A stretch of DNA of 15,932 nucleotides from CAZTGZ01 sp044339595 (GTDB lineage: Bacteria > Bacteroidota > Bacteroidia > NS11-12g > UBA9320), in the NCBI GenBank assembly GCA_044339595.1, contig JBIIVF010000049.1, positions 1 through 15,932 of the forward strand, given 5' to 3'. The first letter of the stretch is position 1. Each line of letters begins with the position of its first letter. The position numbers were made by a program, and so were the translations under genes. Of this stretch, positions 1 through 7,867 are shown one piece after another. Under the pieces are notes generated by a model that was not told the origin of the DNA, did no database searches, and saw only the letters and a list, made by a program, of their open reading frames with translations.

Positions 1-7
1 GCCTTTT

Positions 8-33
8 TGTCAGTTTATCTAATCAGAATGACA
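8..33 (+). promoter_or_regulatory. Inverted repeat upstream of dnaK, possible activator site
   Basis: TGTCA (8-12) and TGACA (29-33) form an inverted repeat with a 16-base spacer. It ends about 23 bases before the GG of a sigma-54-like -24 box. Spaced dyads of this form are typical binding sites for sigma-54 enhancer-binding proteins, so this may be the activator site for dnaK. Five-base arms can occur by chance; the link rests on its position next to the promoter-like motif. No CIRCE element (the HrcA operator) is present before dnaK. Confidence 0.35.
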
Positions 34-55
34 GTTTTTGGAGGTCGCATTGATT

Positions 56-70
56 TGGTATGGCTATTGA
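56..70 (+). promoter_or_regulatory. Sigma-54-like (-24/-12) promoter of dnaK
   Basis: The bases TGGTATG-GCTA-TTGA match the RpoN consensus TGGYAYR-N4-TTGC except at the last base. The GG (57-58) and the -12 G (69) have the exact RpoN spacing, with 10 bases between the two dinucleotides. Transcription would start near 81, leaving a leader of about 12 nt before the ATG at 93. No good TTTG / TAnnTTTG housekeeping pair was found between 1 and 92. The assignment is inferred from motif and spacing. Confidence 0.45.
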
Positions 71-92
71 GTAATCCCGAAAAAAAACTATC

Positions 93-1985
93 ATGAGTAA
101 AATAATCGGAATAGACTTAGGAACAACGAATTCATGCGTAGCAGTAATGGAAGGGAATGAACCTGCTGTTATTGCCAACGACGAAGGAAAGAGAACCACC
201 CCATCCATTGTGGCTTTTTTAAAGAATGGAGAAAGAAAAGTAGGAGATCCTGCGAAAAGACAGGCCATTACCAATCCTGTAAACACCATCATGAGCGTGA
301 AACGTTTCATGGGACACAAATGGGACGAAGTAGCGAGCGAATTGAAAAACGCCAGCTATAAAGTTGTGAAAGGCGACAATGATACCCTTCGTGTCGACAT
401 TGACGGAAGGAATTATACCCCGCAAGAAATTTCAGCCATGATTCTTCAAAAGATGAAGAAAACAGCGGAAGACTTTTTAGGTACGGAAGTAACAGAAGCG
501 GTGATTACCGTTCCCGCATATTTTAATGACGCCCAACGTCAGGCTACCAAAGAAGCCGGTGAAATTGCCGGTTTAAAAGTTCGCAGAATAATTAATGAAC
601 CAACCGCCGCTGCTTTGGCTTACGGCTTGGATAAAAAGAATGCTGACATGAAAATTGCTGTATTCGATTTAGGAGGAGGAACCTTCGATATCTCTATCCT
701 CGAATTAGGTGAAGGCGTTTTTGAAGTTAAATCAACCAATGGGGATACCCACTTAGGAGGAGACGATTTTGATCAGGTCATCATGGATTGGTTATCAGAA
801 GAGTTTAAAAGCGATGAAGCCATCGACCTGAGAAAAGACCCTATGGCATGGCAACGTTTGAAAGAGGCCAGTGAAAAGGCTAAAATCGAATTATCTAGCA
901 GCAACGAGACAGAAATTAATTTGCCTTATATCACTGCTGTTGACGGAGTGCCAAAGCACCTTGTTAAAAAGTTAAGCCGTGCACGTTTCGAGCAATTGGC
1001 CGATAAACTCATTGAACGTACCCTAGAGCCATGTAAAAAGGCTTTGGCAGATGCCGGAATGAACACTTCAGAAATTGATGAGGTTGTTTTGGTAGGAGGA
1101 TCCACCAGAATTCCAAAAATTCAGGAAGTGGTTGAAAAATTCTTTAACCGCAAACCGAACAAAGGAGTGAATCCGGATGAAGTTGTTGCCATTGGTGCTG
1201 CTATTCAGGGAGGCGTGCTCACAGGGGAAGTAAAAGATGTGTTGTTGTTGGACGTAACTCCGCTTTCTTTGGGCATCGAGACCATGGGAGGTGTATTCAC
1301 CAGACTCATTGAAAGCAATACCACCATTCCAACCAGAAAATCAGAAGTATTTTCTACGGCATCAGATAATCAACCCTCTGTTGAAATTCATGTGCTGCAA
1401 GGAGAACGCCCAATGGCACGTGACAATAAAACCATCGGAAGATTCCATTTAGATGGTATTCCGCCGGCGTCAAGAGGGATTCCCCAAATTGAAGTGACTT
1501 TCGACATTGATGCCAATGGTATTTTGAATGTTTCCGCGAAAGATAAAGGAACCAATAAGGAACAAAAGATCCGCATCGAAGCATCCAGTGGTTTGAGTAA
1601 GGAAGACATTGAAAAAATGAAGAAGGAAGCCGAATTAAACGCAGAATCAGACAAGAAAGCCCGCGAAGAAGTGGATCAATTGAATGCAGCGGATACCTTA
1701 GTTTTCTCTACTGAAAAACAACTGAAAGAATATGGAGATAAACTTCCTGCTGATAAAAAAGGAGCCATCGAAGAAGCATTAACAGGCTTGAAAAATGCGC
1801 ACCAAAGCAGAGACTTCGCCGGAATTGAACATTATTCTAAAAATTTGAATGATGCCTGGCAAGCCGCTTCTCAGGATTTGTACAATGCTCAGCAGCAGAC
1901 CGGAAACCCGGAATCTACTGAAAATGCTCAACCGGAAGCTGAAAAAGACAACGTGCAGGATGTTGACTTCGAAGAAGTGAAATAA
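93..1985 (+). CDS. dnaK: Molecular chaperone DnaK (Hsp70)
   Basis: ATP-dependent cytosolic chaperone that binds exposed hydrophobic segments and works with DnaJ and GrpE in folding, refolding and heat-shock recovery. The 630-residue protein has the family length. Visible Hsp70 signatures are IGIDLGTTNS (5-14, phosphate loop 1), DLGGGTFD (192-199, phosphate loop 2) and GGSTRIP (335-341). The interdomain linker VKDVLLLDVTP (380-390) leads into the substrate-binding domain and helical lid. The tail is acidic and Gln/Glu-rich and ends in EEVK. The ATG is right because the Hsp70 core begins four residues later and no ribosome-binding site is expected in this phylum. It stands alone, without dnaJ or grpE beside it, between a sigma-54-like promoter and a terminator, so it is probably a single-gene, stress-controlled transcript. 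Confidence 0.99.
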   Translation: MSKIIGIDLGTTNSCVAVMEGNEPAVIANDEGKRTTPSIVAFLKNGERKVGDPAKRQAITNPVNTIMSVKRFMGHKWDEVASELKNASYKVVKGDNDTLRVDIDGRNYTPQEISAMILQKMKKTAEDFLGTEVTEAVITVPAYFNDAQRQATKEAGEIAGLKVRRIINEPTAAALAYGLDKKNADMKIAVFDLGGGTFDISILELGEGVFEVKSTNGDTHLGGDDFDQVIMDWLSEEFKSDEAIDLRKDPMAWQRLKEASEKAKIELSSSNETEINLPYITAVDGVPKHLVKKLSRARFEQLADKLIERTLEPCKKALADAGMNTSEIDEVVLVGGSTRIPKIQEVVEKFFNRKPNKGVNPDEVVAIGAAIQGGVLTGEVKDVLLLDVTPLSLGIETMGGVFTRLIESNTTIPTRKSEVFSTASDNQPSVEIHVLQGERPMARDNKTIGRFHLDGIPPASRGIPQIEVTFDIDANGILNVSAKDKGTNKEQKIRIEASSGLSKEDIEKMKKEAELNAESDKKAREEVDQLNAADTLVFSTEKQLKEYGDKLPADKKGAIEEALTGLKNAHQSRDFAGIEHYSKNLNDAWQAASQDLYNAQQQTGNPESTENAQPEAEKDNVQDVDFEEVK

Positions 1986-2012
1986 CCATAGGAGTAATTC
2001 TATACAAAAATT

Positions 2013-2040
2013 GGCTGCCCGTTCAAGGCGGCCTTTTTTT
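2013..2040 (+). terminator. Rho-independent terminator of dnaK, possibly bidirectional
   Basis: A 7-bp stem, GGCTGCC (2013-2019) with GGCGGCC (2027-2033), includes one G-U pair and closes a 7-base loop; seven T follow. It lies 28 bases after the dnaK stop. Read on the minus strand, the same stem is followed by AATTTTTG. It could therefore also stop transcripts from the decayed minus-strand gene, whose stop codon (2039-2041) falls in the T tract. Confidence 0.85.
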
Positions 2041-2670
2041 ATTCTTTGAATTGGAATAAGTCTTTTCTGACCGTCAACAAAATTTCAATCGCTCCTTTCA
2101 CACAAATGAAAATAATCACCACCATTTGAGTTCTTCCGCTGATCATGACTGCAAATAAACCGACAATAACCACAAAATGCTGAATGATAATGCGCACTTA
2201 TGCTTCCATCATTGAGTTGGCTATAGTGACCTTCTTTGATTTATACCCGAGGCTTCTAGTTTCATTGGCCGCATGCATCCACGTAAAAAGAGCACAAGGC
2301 GATTCCGGTTGCTCCCTGAAATAAGGTTATCAATGATTCAATGGGGTGCATAGATGTATGTCTCAGATTCATGGCGCTAAAGGTCAACAAAGCCAGCGCA
2401 AATACGACAAACATAAAATGGAAGAAAAAAAAGGGATCATGCATCCCATTTTGATACTATCGGATTGCTGACATGCGCAGCAGGTTTTGAAACCTTCAGA
2501 CTTCCAATTATTGGTAACTTAAAAGCATGCAAGATGCCAATGATGACCGTTTCAAGAATATACAAATCCAGCATTTTAGGCATTCCAACCTAGAAAAAAG
2601 ACCCCAATGAAAGGAATTATATTGGCTATCAGAATTTATAGCATAGCACGAGCAATATGATTAGATTCAT
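2039..2670 (-). pseudogene. Decayed multi-pass membrane protein gene, DUF6498-like
   Basis: No intact frame exists here, but minus-strand fragments in different frames read as one membrane protein from N to C terminus. They are: (a) ANIIPFIGVFFLGWN (about 2626-2582); (b) KMLDLYILETVIIGILHAFK (about 2577-2520), continuing to about 2445; (c) a fragment with DPFFFFHFMFVVFALALL, open from 2444 to 2262; (d) RIIIQHFVVIVGLFAVMISG within a piece that ends in LFQFKE and a stop at 2039-2041. Fragments a/b, b/c and c/d are joined by frameshifts near 2580-2590, 2440-2450 and 2265-2280. A TAA at 2198-2200 interrupts piece d, where the pattern suggests a Tyr codon. The order of hydrophobic blocks resembles Bacteroidota DUF6498 proteins as I remember them; the family name is a recollection. 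The 5' end is uncertain (an ATG at 2670 is possible). Several sequencing errors are the alternative, but the lesions are spread over 400 bases and only one lies near a homopolymer. Confidence 0.7.
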
Positions 2671-2729
2671 TTTCCACCCGTTGAAAATATCTAATGCGAA
2701 TTATCATATTCAATGTTTAAAAAAAATAA

Positions 2730-2737
2730 TACTTTTA
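2730..2737 (+). promoter_or_regulatory. Candidate -7 box for the pnt operon
   Basis: TACTTTTA followed by CCGCCG resembles the Bacteroidota -7 element TAnnTTTG, with A in place of the final G. A matching TTTG about 19-20 bases upstream is not evident. Its distance to the TTG at 2759 would give a leader of roughly 15-20 nt, like the pckA leader in this window. If real, translation cannot begin at the upstream ATG (2657). Confidence 0.3.
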
Positions 2738-2758
2738 CCGCCGTTAAATTATACCACA

Positions 2759-3859
2759 TTGAAACTCGGAGTATTAAAAGAAACCAAATCAAACGAATAC
2801 AGAGTAGCCTTATCACCCAATGCTGTGAAAGCATTGATCGGTAAAGGTTTTTCCTGTTTCATTGAAAGCGGAAGTGGGTTGGCCTCATCATTTTCAGATG
2901 AAGAATATGTTGAAGGCGGCGCACAAATTTTAAAAGATTCAGCTGCTGTATTTTCTTCTGCAGATGTATTGTTGAAAATTAATCCACCGGATAGTACTGA
3001 AATTAGTCATCTATCGGCCGGCAAAACCTGGATCAGCATCTTACAACATCGCATTCAGCCGGAGATGATAGAGGCGATGGCGTCTAAAGGGATCACAGCC
3101 TATTCTATGGATGCTATTCCAAGAATATCAAGGGCTCAAAGCATGGACGTATTGAGTTCTCAGAGCAATCTGGCAGGGTACAAGGCGGTGATATTGGGCG
3201 CCAATGAAATGCCTAAAATATTTCCGATGCTCATGACAGCGGCCGGAACCGTAAAACCGGCGAGGGTTCTTATTTTTGGGGTTGGTGTTGCAGGTTTGCA
3301 AGCCATAGCTACCGCCAAAAGATTGGGTGCCATTGTAGAAGCTACCGATGTGCGCATGGAAACGAAGGAACAAGCAGAGTCTTTGGGTGCCAAATTTATT
3401 TCTGTGGAAGCGGAGGGAGTGAATACTGCAGGAGGATATGCCACAGAAGTTTCGGAAGATTATCTGAAAAGACAAAAGGAGGCCGTAAATAAATCGCTGG
3501 CCAGTGCGGATTTGGTGATTACGACCGCCCTCGTTCAAGGTAAAAAAGCCCCTGTTTTGATTACAGAAGAACAGGTAAAAATGATGAAAATTGGCGCCGT
3601 AATCATAGACATGGCTGTTGAACAAGGAGGTAATTGCGCGTTGAGTGAACCCGGCAAATCGGTACACGTCAATGGCGTAAAAATAGTAGGTCCGATCAAT
3701 CTTGCCGGCAGTCTTGCCAATAATGCAAGTGAATTGTATGCAAGAAATCTCGTTACCTATTTAACCCATATTGCTAAGCCGGAAGGGTTTACCCTCGACC
3801 TGGCCGATGAAATTGTGAAAGATACATTGATCATCAGAGATGGTCAGGTACAAGTTTAA
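2759..3859 (+). CDS. pntAA: NAD(P) transhydrogenase, alpha-1 subunit (PntAA, NAD-binding)
   Basis: Soluble NAD(H)-binding component (domain I) of the proton-translocating transhydrogenase. This enzyme transfers hydride between NADH and NADP+ and is driven by the proton gradient. From the TTG at 2759 the protein is 366 residues. It opens with LGVLKET, the normal start of the AlaDH/PNT N-terminal domain. The AlaDH/PNT C-terminal domain carries a Rossmann loop GVGVAG (174-179), preceded by TAAGTVKPARVL. The conserved stretch RAQSMDVLSSQSN precedes it and PINLAGSLANNASELYARN follows. The frame stays open back to an ATG at 2657, but those 34 extra residues look unlike the family, cover the decayed minus-strand gene and lie upstream of the best promoter match. 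It lacks the membrane segments fused here in E. coli PntA; these are in the next gene. Confidence 0.95.
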   Translation: MKLGVLKETKSNEYRVALSPNAVKALIGKGFSCFIESGSGLASSFSDEEYVEGGAQILKDSAAVFSSADVLLKINPPDSTEISHLSAGKTWISILQHRIQPEMIEAMASKGITAYSMDAIPRISRAQSMDVLSSQSNLAGYKAVILGANEMPKIFPMLMTAAGTVKPARVLIFGVGVAGLQAIATAKRLGAIVEATDVRMETKEQAESLGAKFISVEAEGVNTAGGYATEVSEDYLKRQKEAVNKSLASADLVITTALVQGKKAPVLITEEQVKMMKIGAVIIDMAVEQGGNCALSEPGKSVHVNGVKIVGPINLAGSLANNASELYARNLVTYLTHIAKPEGFTLDLADEIVKDTLIIRDGQVQV

Positions 3860-3873
3860 ATAACAAGAAAATT

Positions 3874-4188
3874 ATGTTAGAGACTATTTTGAATTTTTTG
3901 GGCGAAAACATGCAGATGATTTACATCGTCGTGTTGTCCGTATTTGTCGGAGTTGAAGTGATTGGCCATGTGCCATCCGTGCTGCATACTCCATTAATGT
4001 CTGGTGCCAATGCTATCCATGGTGTCGTAATTATCGGAGCCATCATTGTAATGTTGAACACAGACCCTTCTCATATTTTGCCTTTAATTCTTGGCTTTTT
4101 AGCCGTTTTCCTGGGTACGTTAAATGTGGTGGGAGGGTTCGCAGTTACCGACCGAATGCTGGAAATGTTTAAAAAGAAGAAGTCATGA
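3874..4188 (+). CDS. pntAB: NAD(P) transhydrogenase, alpha-2 subunit (PntAB, membrane)
   Basis: Small membrane subunit that supplies part of the proton channel (domain II) of the three-subunit transhydrogenase. The 104 residues contain three hydrophobic segments at about 15-32, 47-61 and 67-91. A short amphipathic N terminus precedes them and a basic tail (FKKKKS) follows. The segment SGANAIHGVVIIGA is characteristic of the family. It begins 14 bases after the pntAA stop, and its last four bases overlap the pntB start (ATGA), so translational coupling is likely. Confidence 0.95.
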   Translation: MLETILNFLGENMQMIYIVVLSVFVGVEVIGHVPSVLHTPLMSGANAIHGVVIIGAIIVMLNTDPSHILPLILGFLAVFLGTLNVVGGFAVTDRMLEMFKKKKS

Positions 4189-5627
4189 GCAAGTATTGGA
4201 TAGATATTATTTATTTGATCAGTTCTGTCACTTTTGTGATTGGACTGAAAATGTTGAGCAACCCTGAAAAGGCCAGAAGAGGTAACTTGTGGGCCGCTTT
4301 CGGCATGACTTTGGCCATTGCAGGAACCATAGCCCTGCATCCTTTCAAAGTAGCACCCATTATTTATATATTAATTTTTTCGGCGCTTGCTTTGGGTACG
4401 GTAGTGGGAATGCTCACTGCCAACAAAGTGAAAATGACGAAAATGCCTGAGTTGGTGAGTATTTTTAATGGAATGGGGGGAGCTTGTGCTGCTTTAATAT
4501 CCATTATTGAAGTGGATCATTTGATTTCAAAATTTGAGAATCCTATTGCAGCCATGGTATTTTTGATACCGGGTGCAACAGAGGCCATGCAGATGAAACT
4601 ATTGGTTATTTTAGCTGCATTAATCATCGGCTCTGTTTCTTTTAGCGGCAGTATCATTGCCTTTCTGAAACTGAACGGAACCTTAAATAAACCCATACGT
4701 CTGCCATTCTACAATATCATCAATACCCTATTTATGATGGGAGTGGTGGCCTTTGGCGCTTACATTATGTTTGCAGATGGTGCGCTTAGTGTTGGGATGG
4801 TCTATCTACTTTTTGCGTTGAGTTTGATCTATGGTATCATGTTCGTTCTCCCGATTGGTGGGGCAGACATGCCGGTGGTGATATCTTTGCTGAACTCTTT
4901 TACCGGTTTGGCAGCAGCCTTTGGCGGTTTCTTATATGACAACCAGGTGATGCTTACCGGAGGTATTTTGGTAGGTTCTGCCGGTACTTTGCTTACGCTC
5001 GTAATGTGTAAAGCCATGAATCGTCCATTGAGCAATGTGATTTTCGGTGCTTTTGGAGGAGGTGGTGCAGCAGCAGCCGGTAGAGAAATGTCTGGAAATA
5101 TCAAGGAAATCAGCGTGAGTGATGCTTCAGTTCTGATGAATTATTCGGGAAAGGTAATCATCGTTCCGGGATATGGTTTGGCGGTTGCTCAAGCCCAACA
5201 TGTGATACATGAATTAGAAAATTTGCTCGGAGAGCGTGGTGTTGAAGTGAAATATGCCATCCATCCTGTTGCCGGACGTATGCCGGGACACATGAACGTA
5301 CTCCTTGCAGAAAGCAATGTGGCATACGAGAAATTGTCTGAAATGGAGGAAATCAACCCTGAATTTTCTAGCACGGATGTCGTGTTGGTGATAGGAGCCA
5401 ATGATGTGGTGAATCCTGCGGCTCATAATGATCCATCCAGCCCGATTTACGGAATGCCTATTTTGGATGTGGAAAATGCCAAGCACATCATTGTGAACAA
5501 GCGAAGCATGAATGCCGGTTATGCAGGTATCGAAAATGAACTCTTTTTCAACCCTAAAACATCCATGCTTTTTGGCGATGCCAAAGGTGTTTTAACCAAA
5601 TTGGTTGAAGAGCTCAAATCCATGTAA
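4185..5627 (+). CDS. pntB: NAD(P) transhydrogenase, beta subunit (PntB)
   Basis: Carries the remaining membrane helices of the proton channel and the NADP(H)-binding domain III. The 480 residues match the family length. Roughly residues 1-270 are a series of hydrophobic helices. The C-terminal domain, from about 320, has the unusual Rossmann loop VPGYGLAVAQAQ (starting at 327) and the HPVAGRMPGHMNVLLAE segment. It also has GANDVVNPAA (404-413), KRSMNAGYAG and GDAKG near the end. These features bind NADP(H) in solved transhydrogenases. The gene overlaps pntAB by four bases. Its TAA is directly followed by the GTG of rsmE, with no spacer. Confidence 0.97.
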   Translation: MSKYWIDIIYLISSVTFVIGLKMLSNPEKARRGNLWAAFGMTLAIAGTIALHPFKVAPIIYILIFSALALGTVVGMLTANKVKMTKMPELVSIFNGMGGACAALISIIEVDHLISKFENPIAAMVFLIPGATEAMQMKLLVILAALIIGSVSFSGSIIAFLKLNGTLNKPIRLPFYNIINTLFMMGVVAFGAYIMFADGALSVGMVYLLFALSLIYGIMFVLPIGGADMPVVISLLNSFTGLAAAFGGFLYDNQVMLTGGILVGSAGTLLTLVMCKAMNRPLSNVIFGAFGGGGAAAAGREMSGNIKEISVSDASVLMNYSGKVIIVPGYGLAVAQAQHVIHELENLLGERGVEVKYAIHPVAGRMPGHMNVLLAESNVAYEKLSEMEEINPEFSSTDVVLVIGANDVVNPAAHNDPSSPIYGMPILDVENAKHIIVNKRSMNAGYAGIENELFFNPKTSMLFGDAKGVLTKLVEELKSM

Positions 5628-6326
5628 GTGAATCTGTTTTATTCTTCTGAACGGAGCGGCACTTCATGGGTACTCGATGAAGATGAAGTGCGTCATTTAA
5701 GGGTGTTGAGATTAAATGTGGGGGATGAATTGCATACCACAGATGGCAAAGGTAAAATCTATCAATGCCGAATCGAAAGTGTTCAAAAAAACAAAGCCTT
5801 GCTCGAAGAATTGAATTCGATTGAGCCCAAAGCCCCTTTTAAAAGGTTGCATATCTATTTGAGTCCGGTGAAAAACCCTGACCGCATGGAATGGATGGTA
5901 GAGAAGTTGACAGAAATCGGGGTAGGGAGCATCGGTTTCATCGAAACAACGCATTCAGAAAGACATCATCTGAAATTTGAGCGACTTCAGCGTAAAATTA
6001 TTTCAGCAGGTAAACAAAGTCTGAAAGGTGCCTTTCCTGAATTGATCCCGATGCAAAAGTTGACTGACTTATTATCACAATCCAGTTCCGGGTTTAAAGC
6101 CATTGCCCATTGTTATGATACCCCTGGCAGGAGTTATCTCGGAAATATGTCAAAAACCGACGAAAAGATTACAGTTTTCATTGGTCCTGAAGGAGATTTT
6201 ACCACAGAAGAAGTACTTTTGTGCGTTCAATCAGGATTTACAGAAATTAGCCTTGGTGATGCTCGTTTACGAACAGAAACCGCAGCGGTAGTGGCAGCAA
6301 CCCTGATGAATCATTTGTTGATTTGA
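5628..6326 (+). CDS. rsmE: 16S rRNA (uracil-1498-N3)-methyltransferase RsmE
   Basis: SAM-dependent SPOUT methyltransferase that makes m3U at position 1498 of 16S rRNA in the 30S decoding region. The 232-residue protein starts with the N-terminal RNA-binding (PUA-like) fold, in which EVRHLRVLRLNVGDEL is typical. The knotted catalytic domain has the SAM-loop motif IGPEGDF (185-191) and LGDARLRTETAA (R213 and T216-E217-T218 within it). The start is a GTG touching the pntB stop; no ATG nearby would keep the N-terminal MNLFYS-like beginning. Zero spacing implies translation by terminating and restarting ribosomes. Asp190 in GPEGDF replaces the Gly of E. coli, which I believe is common in this phylum. 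Confidence 0.95.
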   Translation: MNLFYSSERSGTSWVLDEDEVRHLRVLRLNVGDELHTTDGKGKIYQCRIESVQKNKALLEELNSIEPKAPFKRLHIYLSPVKNPDRMEWMVEKLTEIGVGSIGFIETTHSERHHLKFERLQRKIISAGKQSLKGAFPELIPMQKLTDLLSQSSSGFKAIAHCYDTPGRSYLGNMSKTDEKITVFIGPEGDFTTEEVLLCVQSGFTEISLGDARLRTETAAVVAATLMNHLLI

Positions 6327-6329
6327 GCA

Positions 6330-6986
6330 ATGCGAAAGAGTGTAGTTTGGGTTTTAGTCGTTTTAGTTTTTACGTCATTTAAGCAGGATTATTCCTTTCA
6401 GATAGCCAGATTGAAATACAATGGCGGAGGAGATTGGTATGCCAATAGAACCGCTCTGCCCAATCTGATCCGATTCTGCAATAAAAACATAGGTACCAAT
6501 ATTGATCCGCAGGAAGCGGTAGTGGATCCGTCAAGTGGTGATATTTATAACTATCCATACGTTTACATGACGGGACACGGAAATGTGATTTTTAGTGATA
6601 AGGATGCAGAGAATTTAAGAAGGTATCTCATTGCCGGTGGATTTTTACATATAGACGATAACTACGGATTAGATCCATTCATTCGGCCCCAGTTAAAGAG
6701 AATATTTCCTGAATTGGAATTGGTAGAGTTACCCCTTAACCACCCTGTGTATCATCAGAAATATGATTTCGCTAATGGATTGCCCAAAATTCATAAACAC
6801 GACGGCAAACCACCCCGAGGCTTTGGATTGCTTTATGAAGGCAGATTGGTTTGTTTTTACGATACCGAATGTGATTTGGGTAATGGATGGGAAGATTATG
6901 GAATTTACCCGGAAGATACCGAAGAAACCCGTCAGAAGGCTTTTAAAATGGGAGCCAATATTCTACAGTTTGTTTTTATTAGATAA
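6330..6986 (+). CDS. Exported DUF4159 domain protein
   Basis: Protein of 218 residues. A short basic start (MRKS) and a hydrophobic run to about residue 17 look like a Sec signal peptide, so the protein is probably periplasmic. There is no lipobox Cys. The rest matches my recollection of DUF4159: RLKYNGGGDWYAN near residue 30, then YVYMTGHGNVIFS, GGFLHIDDNYG and NHPVYH. DUF4159 is thought to share a class I glutamine-amidotransferase-like fold, and its function is not established. The start is 3 bases after rsmE and the stop overlaps the lipid-kinase start (TAATG). The nearby ORF at 6763-7023 is a shadow of this gene. Confidence 0.85.
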   Translation: MRKSVVWVLVVLVFTSFKQDYSFQIARLKYNGGGDWYANRTALPNLIRFCNKNIGTNIDPQEAVVDPSSGDIYNYPYVYMTGHGNVIFSDKDAENLRRYLIAGGFLHIDDNYGLDPFIRPQLKRIFPELELVELPLNHPVYHQKYDFANGLPKIHKHDGKPPRGFGLLYEGRLVCFYDTECDLGNGWEDYGIYPEDTEETRQKAFKMGANILQFVFIR

Positions 6987-7864
6987 TGACCACAACACCC
7001 AAACATCTCCTGTTTTTTGTTAATCCTAAAAGTGGCGGCAGAAAGAAGACGGGCTTTGAACATGAATTGCAAACCCATCTAGACCGAAAAAAAATTACGT
7101 ATGATTTGGTTTATTGGAATCATATAGAGTTTGAATTGGCCTCTATTCAATCAAAAATTGACAAGGCCGATATTCTGGTTGCTGTAGGTGGAGATGGAAC
7201 AGTAAATTATTTAGGTAATATTTGCATACGGGAAAATAAGACGCTTGCTGTAATTCCCATGGGGTCAGGAAACGGACTTGCCCGGCATTTAGGAATCCCA
7301 TTGCAAATGAAGGAAGCGGTTTTAAGCCTCAATGCTGCATCCGAGCATCCTGTAGATGTAATTTCGGTCAACAACCGCTGGTGTTTTAATATCTGCGGTA
7401 TCGGATTCGATGCCTATGTGGCGCACCACTATAAACATGCCGCAAGTCGGGGATTTATGGGGTATGCCTATCATATACTTAAAGCGCTTTTTTCTTTCAA
7501 ACCAAGAAAGTATCATATCGAAACAGATGGCATGGTGGCCGATGATGACTGTTACATTATGGGTGTAGCCAATGGAAGTCAATGGGGCTATGGTTTTACC
7601 GTCAATACCAATGGTAAAATCGATGATGGTCAAATGGAATATTATGTAATTCGAAATCCGGGAATCTTCAATATTCCATCCATACTCTGGTATTCATTCA
7701 GATCTAAATTGCATCTTCACCCTGCGGTAGAATTAAGAACGATTGAGCATTTAAAAGTGGGTTGCAGCAAACCGATCCAAATTCACATTGATGGAGAGCC
7801 TTACACTTGTGGCAATGAAATCGAGCTGAATCTCGAGAAAGAGGCCATAAAAATGTATTATTGA
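6986..7864 (+). CDS. Diacylglycerol/lipid kinase family protein (YegS/BmrU-like)
   Basis: Predicted cytosolic or membrane-associated lipid kinase that phosphorylates a lipid hydroxyl such as that of diacylglycerol or a sphingoid base. The true substrate cannot be read from sequence. The 292-residue length is normal. The diacylglycerol kinase catalytic domain shows FVNPKSGGRKK (11-21), the nucleotide-binding VGGDGTVN (67-74) and PMGSGNGLARHLGIP (91-105). The C-terminal beta domain has CGIGFDAYVAH and ends with IHIDGEPY. Overlapping the DUF4159 stop by one base, it is translationally coupled. A sphingolipid-related role is possible because some Bacteroidota make sphingolipids, but nothing here proves it. 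Confidence 0.9.
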   Translation: MTTTPKHLLFFVNPKSGGRKKTGFEHELQTHLDRKKITYDLVYWNHIEFELASIQSKIDKADILVAVGGDGTVNYLGNICIRENKTLAVIPMGSGNGLARHLGIPLQMKEAVLSLNAASEHPVDVISVNNRWCFNICGIGFDAYVAHHYKHAASRGFMGYAYHILKALFSFKPRKYHIETDGMVADDDCYIMGVANGSQWGYGFTVNTNGKIDDGQMEYYVIRNPGIFNIPSILWYSFRSKLHLHPAVELRTIEHLKVGCSKPIQIHIDGEPYTCGNEIELNLEKEAIKMYY

Positions 7865-7867
7865 AAT

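Noticed and set aside
1..92. CIRCE (HrcA) operator or TTTG/TAnnTTTG promoter before dnaK
   Set aside because: No TTAGCACTC/GAGTGCTAA pair is present. TTTG-like words at 37-40 and 54-57 are only about 10 bases apart, the wrong spacing for the housekeeping sigma factor.
2657..2758. First 34 codons of the longest pntAA frame
   Set aside because: No similarity to PNT proteins, and the DNA overlaps the 5' part of the decayed minus-strand gene.
3128..3667. 179-residue open frame on the minus strand within pntAA
   Set aside because: Opposite-strand shadow of a strongly conserved gene; composition is unlike a protein (Phe, His and Cys repeats) and no family is recognisable.
4829..5486. Several 70-90 residue minus-strand frames within pntB
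   Set aside because: All are antisense to conserved PntB codons and carry no recognisable motif.
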